Of a DNA stretch of 64,000 nucleotides, positions 20,602 through 28,724 are shown one piece after another. A program made the translations under genes and the position numbers. This DNA is from Allobosea sp. TND4EK4 (GTDB lineage Bacteria > Pseudomonadota > Alphaproteobacteria > Rhizobiales > Beijerinckiaceae). The DNA lies in assembly GCF_900156025.1 (NCBI RefSeq), contig NZ_FTMO01000007.1, forward strand, positions 155,588-219,587. Direction: 5' to 3'. Positions within the stretch are counted from its first letter, which is position 1; each line of letters starts with the position of its first letter. Below the pieces are notes generated by a model. That model was not told the DNA's origin, ran no database searches, and was given only the letters and a program-made list of their open reading frames with translations.

Positions 20602-21776
20602 CTGCCGCCTCCAAAGCCGGGCAGCGCTATACGCCGCTCGACATGCTCGCCCGTCTCGTCGCCTTCGATACGGTGAGCCACAGATCCAACCTGCCGCTGA
20701 TCGATTTCGTCGAGGATTACCTCGCCGGCTGGGGCGTGACCTGCCATCGCTTCCCCAATGCGGCGGGCGACAAGGCGGCGCTGTTCGCCACGCTCGGCCC
20801 GCAGGATCGCGGCGGGGTCGTCCTCTCCGGCCATACCGATGTGGTGCCGGTCGAAGGCCAGCCCTGGAGCCGCGATCCCTTCACGCTGCATATCGAGAAC
20901 GGGCGCGCTTATGGCCGCGGCGCGGTCGACATGAAGGGCTTCGTCGCGCTGGCGCTGGCCCTCGTGCCCGATTTCCTGGCGGCAGACCTCGCGACGCCGA
21001 TCCATCTGTTCCTGTCCTATGACGAAGAGGTGACCTGCCTCGGCGTGATCGACGGCATCGCCGCGATGGGCAAGACCCTGCCGCGCCCGACAGCCGTCAT
21101 CGTCGGCGAGCCGACATCGCTCGACATCGCCGACGCGCACAAGGGCATCCGCACCTTCCTGACCACGATTACCGGGTTCGCCGCCCACTCTTCCAAGCCG
21201 CATCTGGGCGCCAGCGCGGTGCATGCCGGCGCCCTGCTGGCGGCCGAGCTCGACAGCATGCAGGAGGAGGCCAAGGAGCGGCCGGACGGGAGCGGGCGGT
21301 TCGACCCGCCCTACGACACCGTCCATGTCGGCAAGTTCCATGGCGGCATCGCCCGCAACATCCTCGCCGACAAGGCCGAACTCTCCTGGGAAATCCGCAC
21401 CCTGCCTGGCTCCGATCCGGAGGCAGGGCCGGCTCGCTTCACCGCCAGGGTGGAGACCGTGCTGGCGCGGATGCGCGAGACAGCGCCGTCCTCCACGATC
21501 GAAACGGCGATGACCTCGGACGTGCCGGGGCTGGCACCGGATCCGGGCTCGCAGGCCGAGCGGCTTGCCATGCGGCTCTCGGGCCGCAACGACACCATCG
21601 CCGTCGCCTATGCGACGGAGGCCGGGCATTTCCAGCGCGCGGGCCTGCCGACCGTCGTCTGCGGGCCGGGCTCGATCGACCAGGCGCACCAGCCTGACGA
21701 ATACATCACGCTGGAGCAGTTGCAGGCCGGGGAGGCCTTCATGCGCAAGCTGATGGCGGAGTGCCGGGGCTCGTAG
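20598..21776 (+). CDS. argE: acetylornithine deacetylase
   Basis: ArgE hydrolyses N-acetylornithine to ornithine in the linear arginine pathway. The 392-residue M20 metallopeptidase-fold protein has metal ligands in LSGHTDVVPVEGQPW, GRGAVDMKGF and the general base pair YDEEVTCLG, followed by the dimerisation domain and the C-terminal AYATEAGHFQ with the last metal histidine. Translation begins at a TTG at 20598 overlapping the apaG stop. Other arginine genes (argD, argF) lie nearby on the other strand. A succinyl-diaminopimelate desuccinylase is the main alternative, but ATEAGHFQ-type ends favour ArgE. Confidence 0.9.
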   Translation: MTAASKAGQRYTPLDMLARLVAFDTVSHRSNLPLIDFVEDYLAGWGVTCHRFPNAAGDKAALFATLGPQDRGGVVLSGHTDVVPVEGQPWSRDPFTLHIENGRAYGRGAVDMKGFVALALALVPDFLAADLATPIHLFLSYDEEVTCLGVIDGIAAMGKTLPRPTAVIVGEPTSLDIADAHKGIRTFLTTITGFAAHSSKPHLGASAVHAGALLAAELDSMQEEAKERPDGSGRFDPPYDTVHVGKFHGGIARNILADKAELSWEIRTLPGSDPEAGPARFTARVETVLARMRETAPSSTIETAMTSDVPGLAPDPGSQAERLAMRLSGRNDTIAVAYATEAGHFQRAGLPTVVCGPGSIDQAHQPDEYITLEQLQAGEAFMRKLMAECRGS

Positions 21777-21780
21777 GACG

Positions 21781-21810
21781 CGTCATGCTCGGGCTCGACC
21801 CGAGCATCTC
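21781..21810. repeat. family A intergenic palindrome, cgtcat...atctc orientation
   Basis: Arms ATGCTCGGG (21785-21793) and CCCGAGCAT (21799-21807) form a perfect 9-bp stem around CTCGA. The flanks CGTC and CTC give it an orientation shared with other copies at 37302 and, reversed, at 35821 and 37445. It lies between the convergent argE and hslO genes. Further imperfect inverted repeats follow up to 21890. Confidence 0.75.
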
Positions 21811-21891
21811 ACGACGAGAAAGCTTCCCGCTTTCTTCCTTCATGGGAGGCTCGGGTCGCCACTTCGCGGCGCCCGAGACTGACGGCGAAGC

Positions 21892-22890
21892 TCAAGACCC
21901 GGCTGACGTCCCAGCCTCGACCTCGGACGGCTCGAACGAATAGCGCCGGGAGCAGAACTCGCAGGTGACGCCGAGCTGGCCGTCATCGGCGACCATGGCG
22001 CGGCGATCCTCCGGCGAGAAGCCGCGCAGCATCGACAGCACCCGCTCGCGCGAGCAGCGGCACGCCTCGTGAACCGCCACCGGCTCGAATACCCGCGCCC
22101 CGCGCTCGTGGAAGAGCCGATAGAGCAGGCGCTCGCTCTCCAGCATCGGGTCCAGCAGTTCGTGATCCTCGACCGTCTCGACCAGCGAGCGGGCCTCGGT
22201 CCAGGCATCGTCCTCGATGCCGTCCGGGTCCTGGCTGGTCAGGATGTCATGGCCCTCCGGCGCATCGCCCGGATGGATGTCGGCAGCGCGCAGCCGGTCC
22301 GGCGAATGCGGCATGAACTGGACGAGGATGCCGCCGGCACGCCATTGCGGCTTTCCGCCGCTCGTCACCGTGCCGACACCCAGCCGCACCCGCGTCGGGA
22401 TCTGTTCCGACTGCAGGAAATACTGGTGCGCCGCCTCTTCCAGACTCTGGCGCTGGAGTTGCACGATTCCCTGGTAGCGCGTCGTGGCCGAGCCCTGATC
22501 GATGGTCATGGCGAGATGGCCCTCACCGAGCAGATCTCCGGTCGAGACCTTGTCGAGCGCGATCGCCTCGGCCAGCTTGGCCTCGTCGATATGGGCGACC
22601 GCCCGGAAATTATCCGGGGCGTTGAAATCGACGACCATCATCGAGATCGGCCCGTCGCTCTTGGTCTGGAGCTGGAAACGGCCCTCGAATTTCAGCGCCG
22701 TGCCGAGCAGCACGGTGAGAGCCGCCGCCTCGCCCAGCACGCGCGAGACCGGCGCGGGATAGCCGTGCCGGTCGAGGATGGTGTCGATCGAGGCGCCCAG
22801 CCGCACAACGCGCCCGCGCACGTCGAGATCGGGCACGGCAAAGGGAACGACCCGGTCGTCGGGTGAGGCACCCCGAGCTTGGTCGGCCAT
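21892..22890 (-). CDS. hslO: redox-regulated chaperone Hsp33
   Basis: Hsp33 is activated by oxidative unfolding and holds unfolding proteins in the cytosol. The 332-residue product has the N-terminal Hsp33 fold (ASIDTILDRHGYPAPVSRVLGEA), the linker, and the four zinc-binding cysteines as CxC in EACRCSRE near residue 273 and CxxC in TCEFCSRR near 308. The redox switch is therefore intact. Its ATG overlaps the argF stop as TGATG, giving coupling to arginine synthesis, an argF-hslO order common in rhizobia. The C-terminal tail beyond the zinc domain is acidic. Confidence 0.95.
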   Translation of the reverse strand: MADQARGASPDDRVVPFAVPDLDVRGRVVRLGASIDTILDRHGYPAPVSRVLGEAAALTVLLGTALKFEGRFQLQTKSDGPISMMVVDFNAPDNFRAVAHIDEAKLAEAIALDKVSTGDLLGEGHLAMTIDQGSATTRYQGIVQLQRQSLEEAAHQYFLQSEQIPTRVRLGVGTVTSGGKPQWRAGGILVQFMPHSPDRLRAADIHPGDAPEGHDILTSQDPDGIEDDAWTEARSLVETVEDHELLDPMLESERLLYRLFHERGARVFEPVAVHEACRCSRERVLSMLRGFSPEDRRAMVADDGQLGVTCEFCSRRYSFEPSEVEAGTSAGS

Positions 22891-23813
22891 CAGGCCGGGA
22901 CCCCGCCGAAGCACCAGGCGAGAATGCCCTTCTGCGCGTGCAGGCGGTTCTCGGCCTCGTCGAACACGGCCGAGTGCGGGCCGTCCATCACCTCGTCCGT
23001 GACCTCCTCGCCGCGCGTCGCCGGCAGGCAGTGCATGAAGATCGCTTCCTTCTCGGCGCGGTCCATCAGCCGGTCGTCGACCTGATAGGGCCGCAGCAGG
23101 TTGTGGCGCGTGCCTTCGTCGTCGTCGCCCATCGAGACCCAGCAATCGGTGATGACGCAATCGGCTCCCTCGACCGCCTCCTCGGGCCGCGTGGTCAGCG
23201 AGAGCTTCGCGCCCTGCTTCTTCGCCCATTGGATCAGGGCTGGCGGAGGCGCCAGCTCTTCGGGGGTCGCGATGGCAAGCTCGAAATCGAGCCGGCCGGC
23301 AGCGTGGACCCAGGAGGTCAGCACATTGTTCGTGTCGCCGGTCCAGGCGATGCGCTTGCCGGCGATCGAGCCCTTGCGTTCCTCGAAGGTCATGACGTCG
23401 GCCATGACCTGGCAGGGATGCTGGCGCTTCGTCAGGCCGTTGATGACCGGAACGGAGGCGTATTTCGCCATCTCGACGACGGCATCGTGGTCGAGCATGC
23501 GGATCATGATCGCGTCGACATAGCGCGACAGCACGCGCGCGGTATCGGCGATGGTCTCGCGCTCGCCGAGTTCGATCTCGCGGCCGGTGACCATCATCGG
23601 CGAGCCGCCGAGCTCGCGGATGCCGACGTCGAAGGAGACGCGGGTACGCAGGGACGGCTGCTCGAACACCATGGCGACGACCTTGCCCTCGAGCAGGCGG
23701 TCCCCGGCGGCTTCGGGCGTGCGGCGTCGCGCCTTCATCTCCTCGCCCGCGCGCAGGATGGCGCGCAGTTCGGCTCCGGAGAAATCGGAAAGGTCGAGGA
23801 AATGGCGCGTCAC
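22890..23813 (-). CDS. argF: ornithine carbamoyltransferase
   Basis: ArgF makes citrulline from ornithine and carbamoyl phosphate. The 307-residue product has the carbamoyl-phosphate site [10 protein letters not shown], the HPCQ motif, and the ornithine-binding [11 protein letters not shown] near the C terminus, all intact. It is the middle gene of argD-argF-hslO: 34 bases after argD and overlapping hslO by one base. No second copy of an arginine repressor gene is visible here. Confidence 0.97.
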   Translation of the reverse strand: MTRHFLDLSDFSGAELRAILRAGEEMKARRRTPEAAGDRLLEGKVVAMVFEQPSLRTRVSFDVGIRELGGSPMMVTGREIELGERETIADTARVLSRYVDAIMIRMLDHDAVVEMAKYASVPVINGLTKRQHPCQVMADVMTFEERKGSIAGKRIAWTGDTNNVLTSWVHAAGRLDFELAIATPEELAPPPALIQWAKKQGAKLSLTTRPEEAVEGADCVITDCWVSMGDDDEGTRHNLLRPYQVDDRLMDRAEKEAIFMHCLPATRGEEVTDEVMDGPHSAVFDEAENRLHAQKGILAWCFGGVPA

Positions 23814-23847
23814 GGGCGCTTCCTTCGCTTCGCTGGGAGGAATGAGA

Positions 23848-25068
23848 TTACTCGGCCGCCGGCCGCTTCAGGCCGGCCTCGACGGCGCTCGCGGCGGCGT
23901 CGAGCCGCTTGACCGCCTCGGCCACATCGGCGTCCGAAATGATCAGCGGCGGCAGCAGGCGCACGACATTGTCGCCCGCGCCGACGACAAGGATGCCGTG
24001 GGCACGCGCCTCATTGACGAATTCGGTGTTGAGCGTGCGCAGCTTGAGGCCAAGCATCAGGCCTTCGCCGCGGATCTCCTCGATCACCTGCGGATGCTTG
24101 TCCTTCAGCTCGGCCAGCGACTGCTTGAGCCTGAGCGCGACCTGTCGGACATGGTCGATGAAGGCCGGCTCCAGCACGACGTCGAGCACGGCGTTGCCGA
24201 CCGCCATGGCCAGCGGATTGCCGCCGAAAGTGGTGCCATGGGTGCCGAGCGTCATGCCGGAGGCCGCTTCCTCGGTCGCCAGGCAGGCGCCCATCGGGAA
24301 ACCGCCGCCGATGCCCTTGGCGATCGACATGATGTCGGGCGTCACGCCGTAATGCTCATGGGCGAAGAACTTGCCGGTCCGGCCGACACCGGTCTGGATC
24401 TCATCGAAGATCAGCAGGAGGCCGTGCTCGTCGCACAGCTCACGCAGGAGCTTGAGGAAACGGCCCGGAACGGTGCGCAGGCCGCCCTCACCCTGGATCG
24501 GCTCGATCATCAGCGCCGCGGTCTCGGGCGTGATGGCCGCGCGCAGCGCCTTCTCGTCGTCGAAGGGCACCTGATCGAAGCCGTCGACCTTGGGGCCGAA
24601 GCCGTCAATGTATTTCTGCTGGCCCCCGGCGGCGATGGTCGCGAGCGTGCGGCCGTGGAAGGCGCCTTCGAAGGTGATGATGTGGTAGCGCTCGGGATGA
24701 CCCTTCGCGGCATGGTATTTCCGCGCCATCTTGATGGCGCACTCATTGGCCTCGGCCCCCGAATTGGTGAAGAACACCCGTTCGGCGAAAGTAGCCTCGC
24801 AGAGACGGCGCGCCAGGCGCTCGCCATCCGGCGCGCCATAGAGGTTCGAGGTGTGCCAGATCTTGCCGGCCTGCTCGGTCAGCGTCTTGACCAGATGCGG
24901 ATGGGCATGGCCAAGCGCGTTGACGGCGATGCCGGCGCCGAAATCGAGATAGCGGGTACCATCGGCAGTGATGGCCCAAGGGCCTTCGCCGCGCTCGAAC
25001 GCGACGGGGGCGCGGGCATAGGTCGGCAGGAGAACGGATGGGGAAGCAGAAACGGAAGCGGAGGCCAT
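23848..25068 (-). CDS. argD: acetylornithine aminotransferase
   Basis: ArgD transaminates N-acetylglutamate semialdehyde and often also serves lysine synthesis as DapC. The 406-residue class III aminotransferase contains [18 protein letters not shown], the GAFHGRT phosphate loop, the [11 protein letters not shown] cofactor motif and the PLP lysine in [10 protein letters not shown] at about residue 250. It heads an argD-argF-hslO operon. Upstream, on the same strand, lies a terminator-like hairpin about 100 bases before the start, and divergently the gcrA promoter region. Confidence 0.95.
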   Translation of the reverse strand: MASASVSASPSVLLPTYARAPVAFERGEGPWAITADGTRYLDFGAGIAVNALGHAHPHLVKTLTEQAGKIWHTSNLYGAPDGERLARRLCEATFAERVFFTNSGAEANECAIKMARKYHAAKGHPERYHIITFEGAFHGRTLATIAAGGQQKYIDGFGPKVDGFDQVPFDDEKALRAAITPETAALMIEPIQGEGGLRTVPGRFLKLLRELCDEHGLLLIFDEIQTGVGRTGKFFAHEHYGVTPDIMSIAKGIGGGFPMGACLATEEAASGMTLGTHGTTFGGNPLAMAVGNAVLDVVLEPAFIDHVRQVALRLKQSLAELKDKHPQVIEEIRGEGLMLGLKLRTLNTEFVNEARAHGILVVGAGDNVVRLLPPLIISDADVAEAVKRLDAAASAVEAGLKRPAAE

Positions 25069-25157
25069 GACGTCAGATCCTCGCGAGGGGACGGGTGAGA
25101 CCGGATGGGCGCTGGGGTCGAAAACGCGATCCGGGTGTGATGCTGCAGCCTGCAGCC

Positions 25158-25189
25158 AAAAAACGACCCGGCGACGACGTTATCGTCGC
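25158..25189 (-). promoter_or_regulatory. terminator-like hairpin in the argD leader
   Basis: On the minus strand GCGACGA (25189-25183) pairs with TCGTCGC (25177-25171) around a 5-base loop, and a run of six T (25163-25158) follows after 7 bases. A second upstream CGACGA copy (about 25207-25212) could pair with the same TCGTCG arm. The spacing between stem and T-run is longer than usual, so termination or attenuation is only a possibility. Confidence 0.35.
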
Positions 25190-25296
25190 AGCCCTTTGCC
25201 GACCTCTCGTCGCGCCGTCATCCGCATCGTCAAGCCCTGACTCGGGAGCGATCCCGTTCCACAAAACATAAGCGCCGCCCCAACGGGCGGCGACCT

Positions 25297-25305
25297 TGTG
25301 GATAA
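25297..25305 (-). promoter_or_regulatory. consensus DnaA box upstream of gcrA
   Basis: The plus strand reads TGTGGATAA, the exact complement of the DnaA box TTATCCACA. It lies 327 bases upstream of the gcrA start codon, outside any gene. In Caulobacter DnaA activates gcrA transcription, so the position is meaningful, though binding here is untested. Confidence 0.6.
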
Positions 25306-25377
25306 ATATGCTGAATGCCGTCCGCCCTGTCAATGACGCCGCCGGCACACCCGGCTCCGGCGAGGTGTTGCCGAAAA

Positions 25378-25453
25378 GATTCTCTTGCCCGCGCAATCGG
25401 CACTCGGCTGGGGAAAAGATGTTTTCTGATTCGGCGACTCTTGTCCGGGAGTC
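25378..25453. promoter_or_regulatory. cluster of CcrM (GANTC) methylation sites upstream of gcrA
   Basis: GATTC at 25378-25382, GATTC at 25428-25432, GACTC at 25436-25440 and GAGTC at 25449-25453 lie within 76 bases, three of them within 26 bases. Two more flank the cluster (25239-25243 and 25566-25570). At this base composition about one site per 300 bases is expected. GcrA itself reads CcrM methylation at promoters, so this is a plausible methylation-controlled promoter. Confidence 0.6.
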
Positions 25454-25631
25454 ACTGCCCCTTGTATGGTCGCCCTCGTCAGATACGACATTTCGTGCGG
25501 CGTCCCCAGTCCAGCCTGTTGCGACAGCAACGGTTTTTGCCCTCATGGCAGAAGCCGCGACTTTGGATTCCAAGCGAAGCACCCTCACGGGCGACTTCCT
25601 CCGAAGCCGCCCCGACAGACAGGTGATGCGG

Positions 25632-26174
25632 ATGAACGAAGCCGGAGCATGGACGGACGAGCGGGTCGAACTGCTCAAGAAGCTCTGGAGCGACGGTCTG
25701 AGCGCGAGCCAGATCGCGGCCGAGCTCGGAAGCGTCACGCGTAACGCTGTGATCGGCAAGGTGCACCGGCTCGGCCTCTCGGGCCGTGCGAAGAGCGCCG
25801 CGGCGCCGGCGGCCCCGCGCAACGCAGCGCCGCGCAAGCAGCCTCCTCGCGCGCCGAGCCATCCGATGGCGGCGCCAGCCCAGACCCGCGGCGCCAACGC
25901 GCTGGCACCCGATTTCGAGGCCGAGCCCGAAACGGACGTGCGCGCCGTGCCCCAGGTCTCCGAGGATGTGGTGATCCCGTTCTCCGAGCGCGTCACCATC
26001 ATGGACCTGCGCGAATACATGTGCCGCTGGCCGATGGGCGACCCCACCACCGCGGAGTTCCGCTTCTGCGGAGCGCGCTCGCAGACCGGCCTGCCCTATT
26101 GCACCCACCACGCCCGCATCGCCTACCAGCCGGCTGCCGACCGCCGCCGCGACCGGAGCAAGGCGCGGGCCTGA
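25632..26174 (+). CDS. gcrA: cell-cycle regulator GcrA
   Basis: GcrA binds RNA polymerase sigma-70 and CcrM-methylated promoters to switch on S-phase genes in alphaproteobacteria. The 180-residue product has the N-terminal DNA-binding domain WTDERVELLKKLWSDGLSAS with NAVIGKVHRLGL, a proline/alanine-rich linker at about 65-110, and the C-terminal sigma-interacting domain with CRWPMGD, FRFCGA and YCTHHARIAY. The ATG at 25632 is preferred because AGGTG ends 6 bases before it; an ATG at 25626 is too close. A strong terminator follows. The CcrM methylase gene is not in the window. Confidence 0.96.
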   Translation: MNEAGAWTDERVELLKKLWSDGLSASQIAAELGSVTRNAVIGKVHRLGLSGRAKSAAAPAAPRNAAPRKQPPRAPSHPMAAPAQTRGANALAPDFEAEPETDVRAVPQVSEDVVIPFSERVTIMDLREYMCRWPMGDPTTAEFRFCGARSQTGLPYCTHHARIAYQPAADRRRDRSKARA

Positions 26175-26203
26175 GCGGCCCTCTTCGTCCGTCAGGATAT
26201 GGA

Positions 26204-26232
26204 AAACCGGCCCGCGCGGCCGGTTTTTTGTT
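26204..26232 (+). terminator. intrinsic terminator of gcrA
   Basis: A 10-bp stem (AAAACCGGCC at 26204-26213 with its complement at 26219-26228, loop of 5) ends in a six-T run continuing TTGTTG. It sits 30 bases past the gcrA stop. The A-rich arm preceding it could also give weak termination in the other direction. Confidence 0.93.
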
Positions 26233-26247
26233 GTCGTGTCCGAAGGC

Positions 26248-26275
26248 GTCGTGCTCGGGCCCGATCCGAGCCTCT
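26248..26275. repeat. family A intergenic palindrome (diverged copy)
   Basis: GCTCGG and CCGAGC arms surround GCCCGAT, with the same CGT lead-in and CTC exit as the copy at 21781, but with mismatches in the outer stem. It lies between the convergent gcrA and aapM genes and may serve as the aapM 3' end. Confidence 0.5.
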
Positions 26276-26350
26276 GGCTAAGAGCGGCGGCCCAAAGCGA
26301 TTGGCGGACCTGCGCTTCGCTCGCCCCGCGAATGACGGCCGAGCCGCCTC

Positions 26351-27400
26351 TTACAGACGCCGCCGTTTCTCCAGCGAGCGGCTCCAGCGCGAGAGCCCAA
26401 AGCAGATCAGCCAGTAGATCGCACCCGAGAAGGCATAGGCCTCCATGTTCATGCCGACCCAATTGGGGTCGGCGAGCGAGGCCTGGGCGATGCCGAGCAG
26501 ATCGAGGATCGAGACGACGAGCACAAGCGTCGTGTTCTTGATCAGGGCGATGAACTCGTTCGTCATCGCCGGCAGCGAGATGCGCAGCGCCTGCGGCAGG
26601 ACGATGAGGCCGGTCGCCTTCCAATAGGTCAGGCCGAGCGCGGTCGCCGCCTCGCGCTGGCCCTTGGGCAGGGCCTGCAGGCCACCTCGCACGGCTTCCG
26701 CCATATAGGCCGCGATGACGAGGCCAAGCCCGATCACTGCCCGGGCCAGCCGGTCGATGTCGATGCCGCCCGGCATGATCAGCGGCAGCAGCAGCGAGGC
26801 GAGGAAGATCACCGCGATGATCGGGACGCCGCGCCAGAACTCGATGAAGATGACGCTGACCAGCCGGACGATCCGCAATTCCGACTGCCGGCCGAGCGCG
26901 AACAGGATGCCGAGCGGAATCGCGATCAGGCTGGCATAGATCGAAATGAACAGGGTGAGCATCAGCCCGCCCCAGTCGCGCGTCTCCACCGGGCGCAGGC
27001 CAAAACCGCCGCCGATCAGCCAGATGCCGAGCAGCGGCAGGATGATCAGCATGGCGAGGCCCAGGCTGAGCTTGAGGCGCTGCGGTGCCAGGACGACGGA
27101 GGCAATGCCGAGCACGAAGGCGATGCCGGCGAGATCGGGCCGCCAGCGCTGGTCGGCCGGGTAGAACCCGTACATGAACTGGCCGAAGCGGGCCCGGATG
27201 AAGACCCAGCAGGCGCCGCCGGCCGTGCAGTCCGCCCGCGTCGTGCCGCGAAAGGTCGCGTCGATCAAGGCCCAGCGGATCAGCGGCACGGCGACCCAGG
27301 CGATGGCCAGTGCCAGCACCACCGTGACGAAGGCGGTGAAGGGCGTGCCCAACAGGCGCTCGCGCCAAAGGGAGACCGAGGAGGTGGCGGGAGCGCTCAT
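26351..27400 (-). CDS. aapM: general L-amino-acid ABC transporter permease AapM/BztC
   Basis: The 349-residue inner-membrane permease belongs to the polar amino-acid HAAT family. It has N-terminal helices, a periplasmic loop with the cysteine-containing RADCTAGGACWVFIRARFGQ segment typical of AapM, and a C-terminal permease core with the EAA loop around AEAVRGGLQALPKGQREAATALG, which contacts the ATPase. Its ATG overlaps the aapQ stop as ATGA. The ATPase gene aapP, which normally follows aapM, is absent: the next gene is convergent gcrA. Confidence 0.93.
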   Translation of the reverse strand: MSAPATSSVSLWRERLLGTPFTAFVTVVLALAIAWVAVPLIRWALIDATFRGTTRADCTAGGACWVFIRARFGQFMYGFYPADQRWRPDLAGIAFVLGIASVVLAPQRLKLSLGLAMLIILPLLGIWLIGGGFGLRPVETRDWGGLMLTLFISIYASLIAIPLGILFALGRQSELRIVRLVSVIFIEFWRGVPIIAVIFLASLLLPLIMPGGIDIDRLARAVIGLGLVIAAYMAEAVRGGLQALPKGQREAATALGLTYWKATGLIVLPQALRISLPAMTNEFIALIKNTTLVLVVSILDLLGIAQASLADPNWVGMNMEAYAFSGAIYWLICFGLSRWSRSLEKRRRL

Positions 27401-28560
27401 CGCGTCACCAGGGCGATGCGGGCATTGTACCAGTTCATCAGCGCGGACACGGCGAGCCCGATCACGAGATAGACGGCGAGCGTCATCGCGATGATCTCGA
27501 TCGCCTGGCCGGTGTTGTTGAGCGCCGAGCCCATGAACAGGCTGACCAGGTCGGGATAGGCGATGGCCGCGCCGAAGGAAGAGTTCTTCAGCACGTTGAG
27601 ATACTGGTTGGTCATCGGCGGGATCATCACCCGCAGCGCCTGCGGGATGGTGACAAGGCGCAGGATCTGGCCGGGCCGCAGGCCGAGCGCCGCCCCGGCC
27701 TCGGTCTGGCCATGGGACACGGACTGAATGCCGCCGCGCACGATCTCGGCGATGAAGCCGGCCGTGTAGGTGACGAGTGCGGCCAGGAGCGCGACGAATT
27801 CCGGAATGACGACGAAACCGCCGCGATAGTTGAAGCCGCGCAGGGCCGGTACATCCCAGCGCGTCGCCAGCACCGCCCAGGTCAACGCCAGCAGCGGCAC
27901 GGCCACGAGCAGCACGAGGCCGACCCGCAGGGTCGGCGCGTGGCGGCCGGTGCGCTCCTGACGGCGCCGCCCCCATAGAGCGAAGGCGATATAGCCGACG
28001 AGGCAGGCGAGGATGAGCAGCCCGGCGACGCGCAGGCTCTCGAGCCCATCCGGAAGAGGGATGGTGAGGCCGCGGTTGTTCAGGAAGGCCACGCCGAAGA
28101 CGCTGAGGCTCTGGCGCGGCTGCGGCAGCGCCGCGATGACGCCGAAATACCAGAAGAGCACGAAGAACAGCAGCGGGATGTTGCGGACGAATTCGATATA
28201 GGCGCCGGCGATGGCCGAAAGCAGCCAGTGCGAGGAGAGCCGCGCGACGCCGATGACGAAGCCGAGCAGCGTCGACAGCACCACCGCAATCACGCTGACC
28301 AGCATCGTGTTGGCGACACCGACCCAGAACAGGCCCAGAATATTGTCGGCCTGGGTGTAGCCGGTGAGGACGAAGGGCACCTCGATGCCCGAGGTGCGCC
28401 ACAGGAAGCCGAAGCCCGAGGCAATGCCGGCCTTGACCATGTTCTCCGAGGCGTTGCGCACGAAGAAGACGGCAAGCGCCACCAGAAACACGACGAGCGC
28501 GATCTGGTAGATCCAGTCGCGCACGCGCTTGTCGTTGAGGAGGGAGAGAGGGCTGGTCAA
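27397..28560 (-). CDS. aapQ: general L-amino-acid ABC transporter permease AapQ/BztB
   Basis: The 387-residue partner permease has about eight membrane helices, the AapQ-typical N-terminal region (VRDWIYQIALVVFLVALAVF; FVRNASENM), and the EAA loop AEIVRGGIQSVSHGQTEAGAALG. It forms the heterodimeric channel with AapM. No ATG is available, so a TTG at 28560 is used; an out-of-frame ATG lies just upstream. Between aapJ and aapQ is a 164-base spacer filled by an inverted pair of palindromic repeats, unusual inside an operon. Confidence 0.93.
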   Translation of the reverse strand: MTSPLSLLNDKRVRDWIYQIALVVFLVALAVFFVRNASENMVKAGIASGFGFLWRTSGIEVPFVLTGYTQADNILGLFWVGVANTMLVSVIAVVLSTLLGFVIGVARLSSHWLLSAIAGAYIEFVRNIPLLFFVLFWYFGVIAALPQPRQSLSVFGVAFLNNRGLTIPLPDGLESLRVAGLLILACLVGYIAFALWGRRRQERTGRHAPTLRVGLVLLVAVPLLALTWAVLATRWDVPALRGFNYRGGFVVIPEFVALLAALVTYTAGFIAEIVRGGIQSVSHGQTEAGAALGLRPGQILRLVTIPQALRVMIPPMTNQYLNVLKNSSFGAAIAYPDLVSLFMGSALNNTGQAIEIIAMTLAVYLVIGLAVSALMNWYNARIALVTR

Positions 28561-28586
28561 GGCGGGACCGTCATTCGGGGTGGAAT

Positions 28587-28630
28587 GTCATTCCGGGGCT
28601 TCGCGCAGCGGAGAACCCGGAACCCACGAC
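28587..28630. repeat. family B palindromic repeat, copy 1 (aapJ-aapQ spacer)
   Basis: A 44-base unit begins GTCATTCCGGGG and ends GAACCCGGAACCCACGAC, with an inner GC-rich hairpin. A second unit at 28671-28714 is an inverted version of it. The two can each fold on themselves or pair with one another across about 40 bases. Confidence 0.7.
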
Positions 28631-28670
28631 AGGGTGAGCGATGAAGAATGGCGATGACCGGCCCAACCCA

Positions 28671-28714
28671 GTCGCGGGTTCCGGGTTCACGCCTTCGGCG
28701 TGCTCCGGAATGAC
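28671..28714. repeat. family B palindromic repeat, copy 2 (inverted)
   Basis: This unit begins GTCGCGGGTTCCGGGTTC and ends GCTCCGGAATGAC, the reverse complement of copy 1 except for a changed inner loop (ACGCC-TTCG-GCGT). It lies 10 bases from the aapJ stop, in the position where E. coli malE carries an mRNA-protecting REP element. Confidence 0.7.
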
Positions 28715-28724
28715 AGCGTCACTC

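Larger units (their letters stand above)
25069..25631. other. 563-base divergent control region between argD and gcrA
   Basis: No gene is supported here although one frame on the plus strand stays open into gcrA. The region holds a terminator-like hairpin in the argD leader, a short GC hairpin at 25273-25292, a consensus DnaA box at 25297-25305 and six GANTC sites between 25239 and 25570. It must contain promoters for both argD and gcrA. Confidence 0.7.

Noticed and set aside
25296..25631. N-terminal extension of gcrA by 112 codons
   Set aside because: The frame is open but has no GcrA-like sequence, no ribosome-binding site, and crosses the DnaA box and GANTC cluster; GcrA proteins begin right at the WTDERVELL domain.
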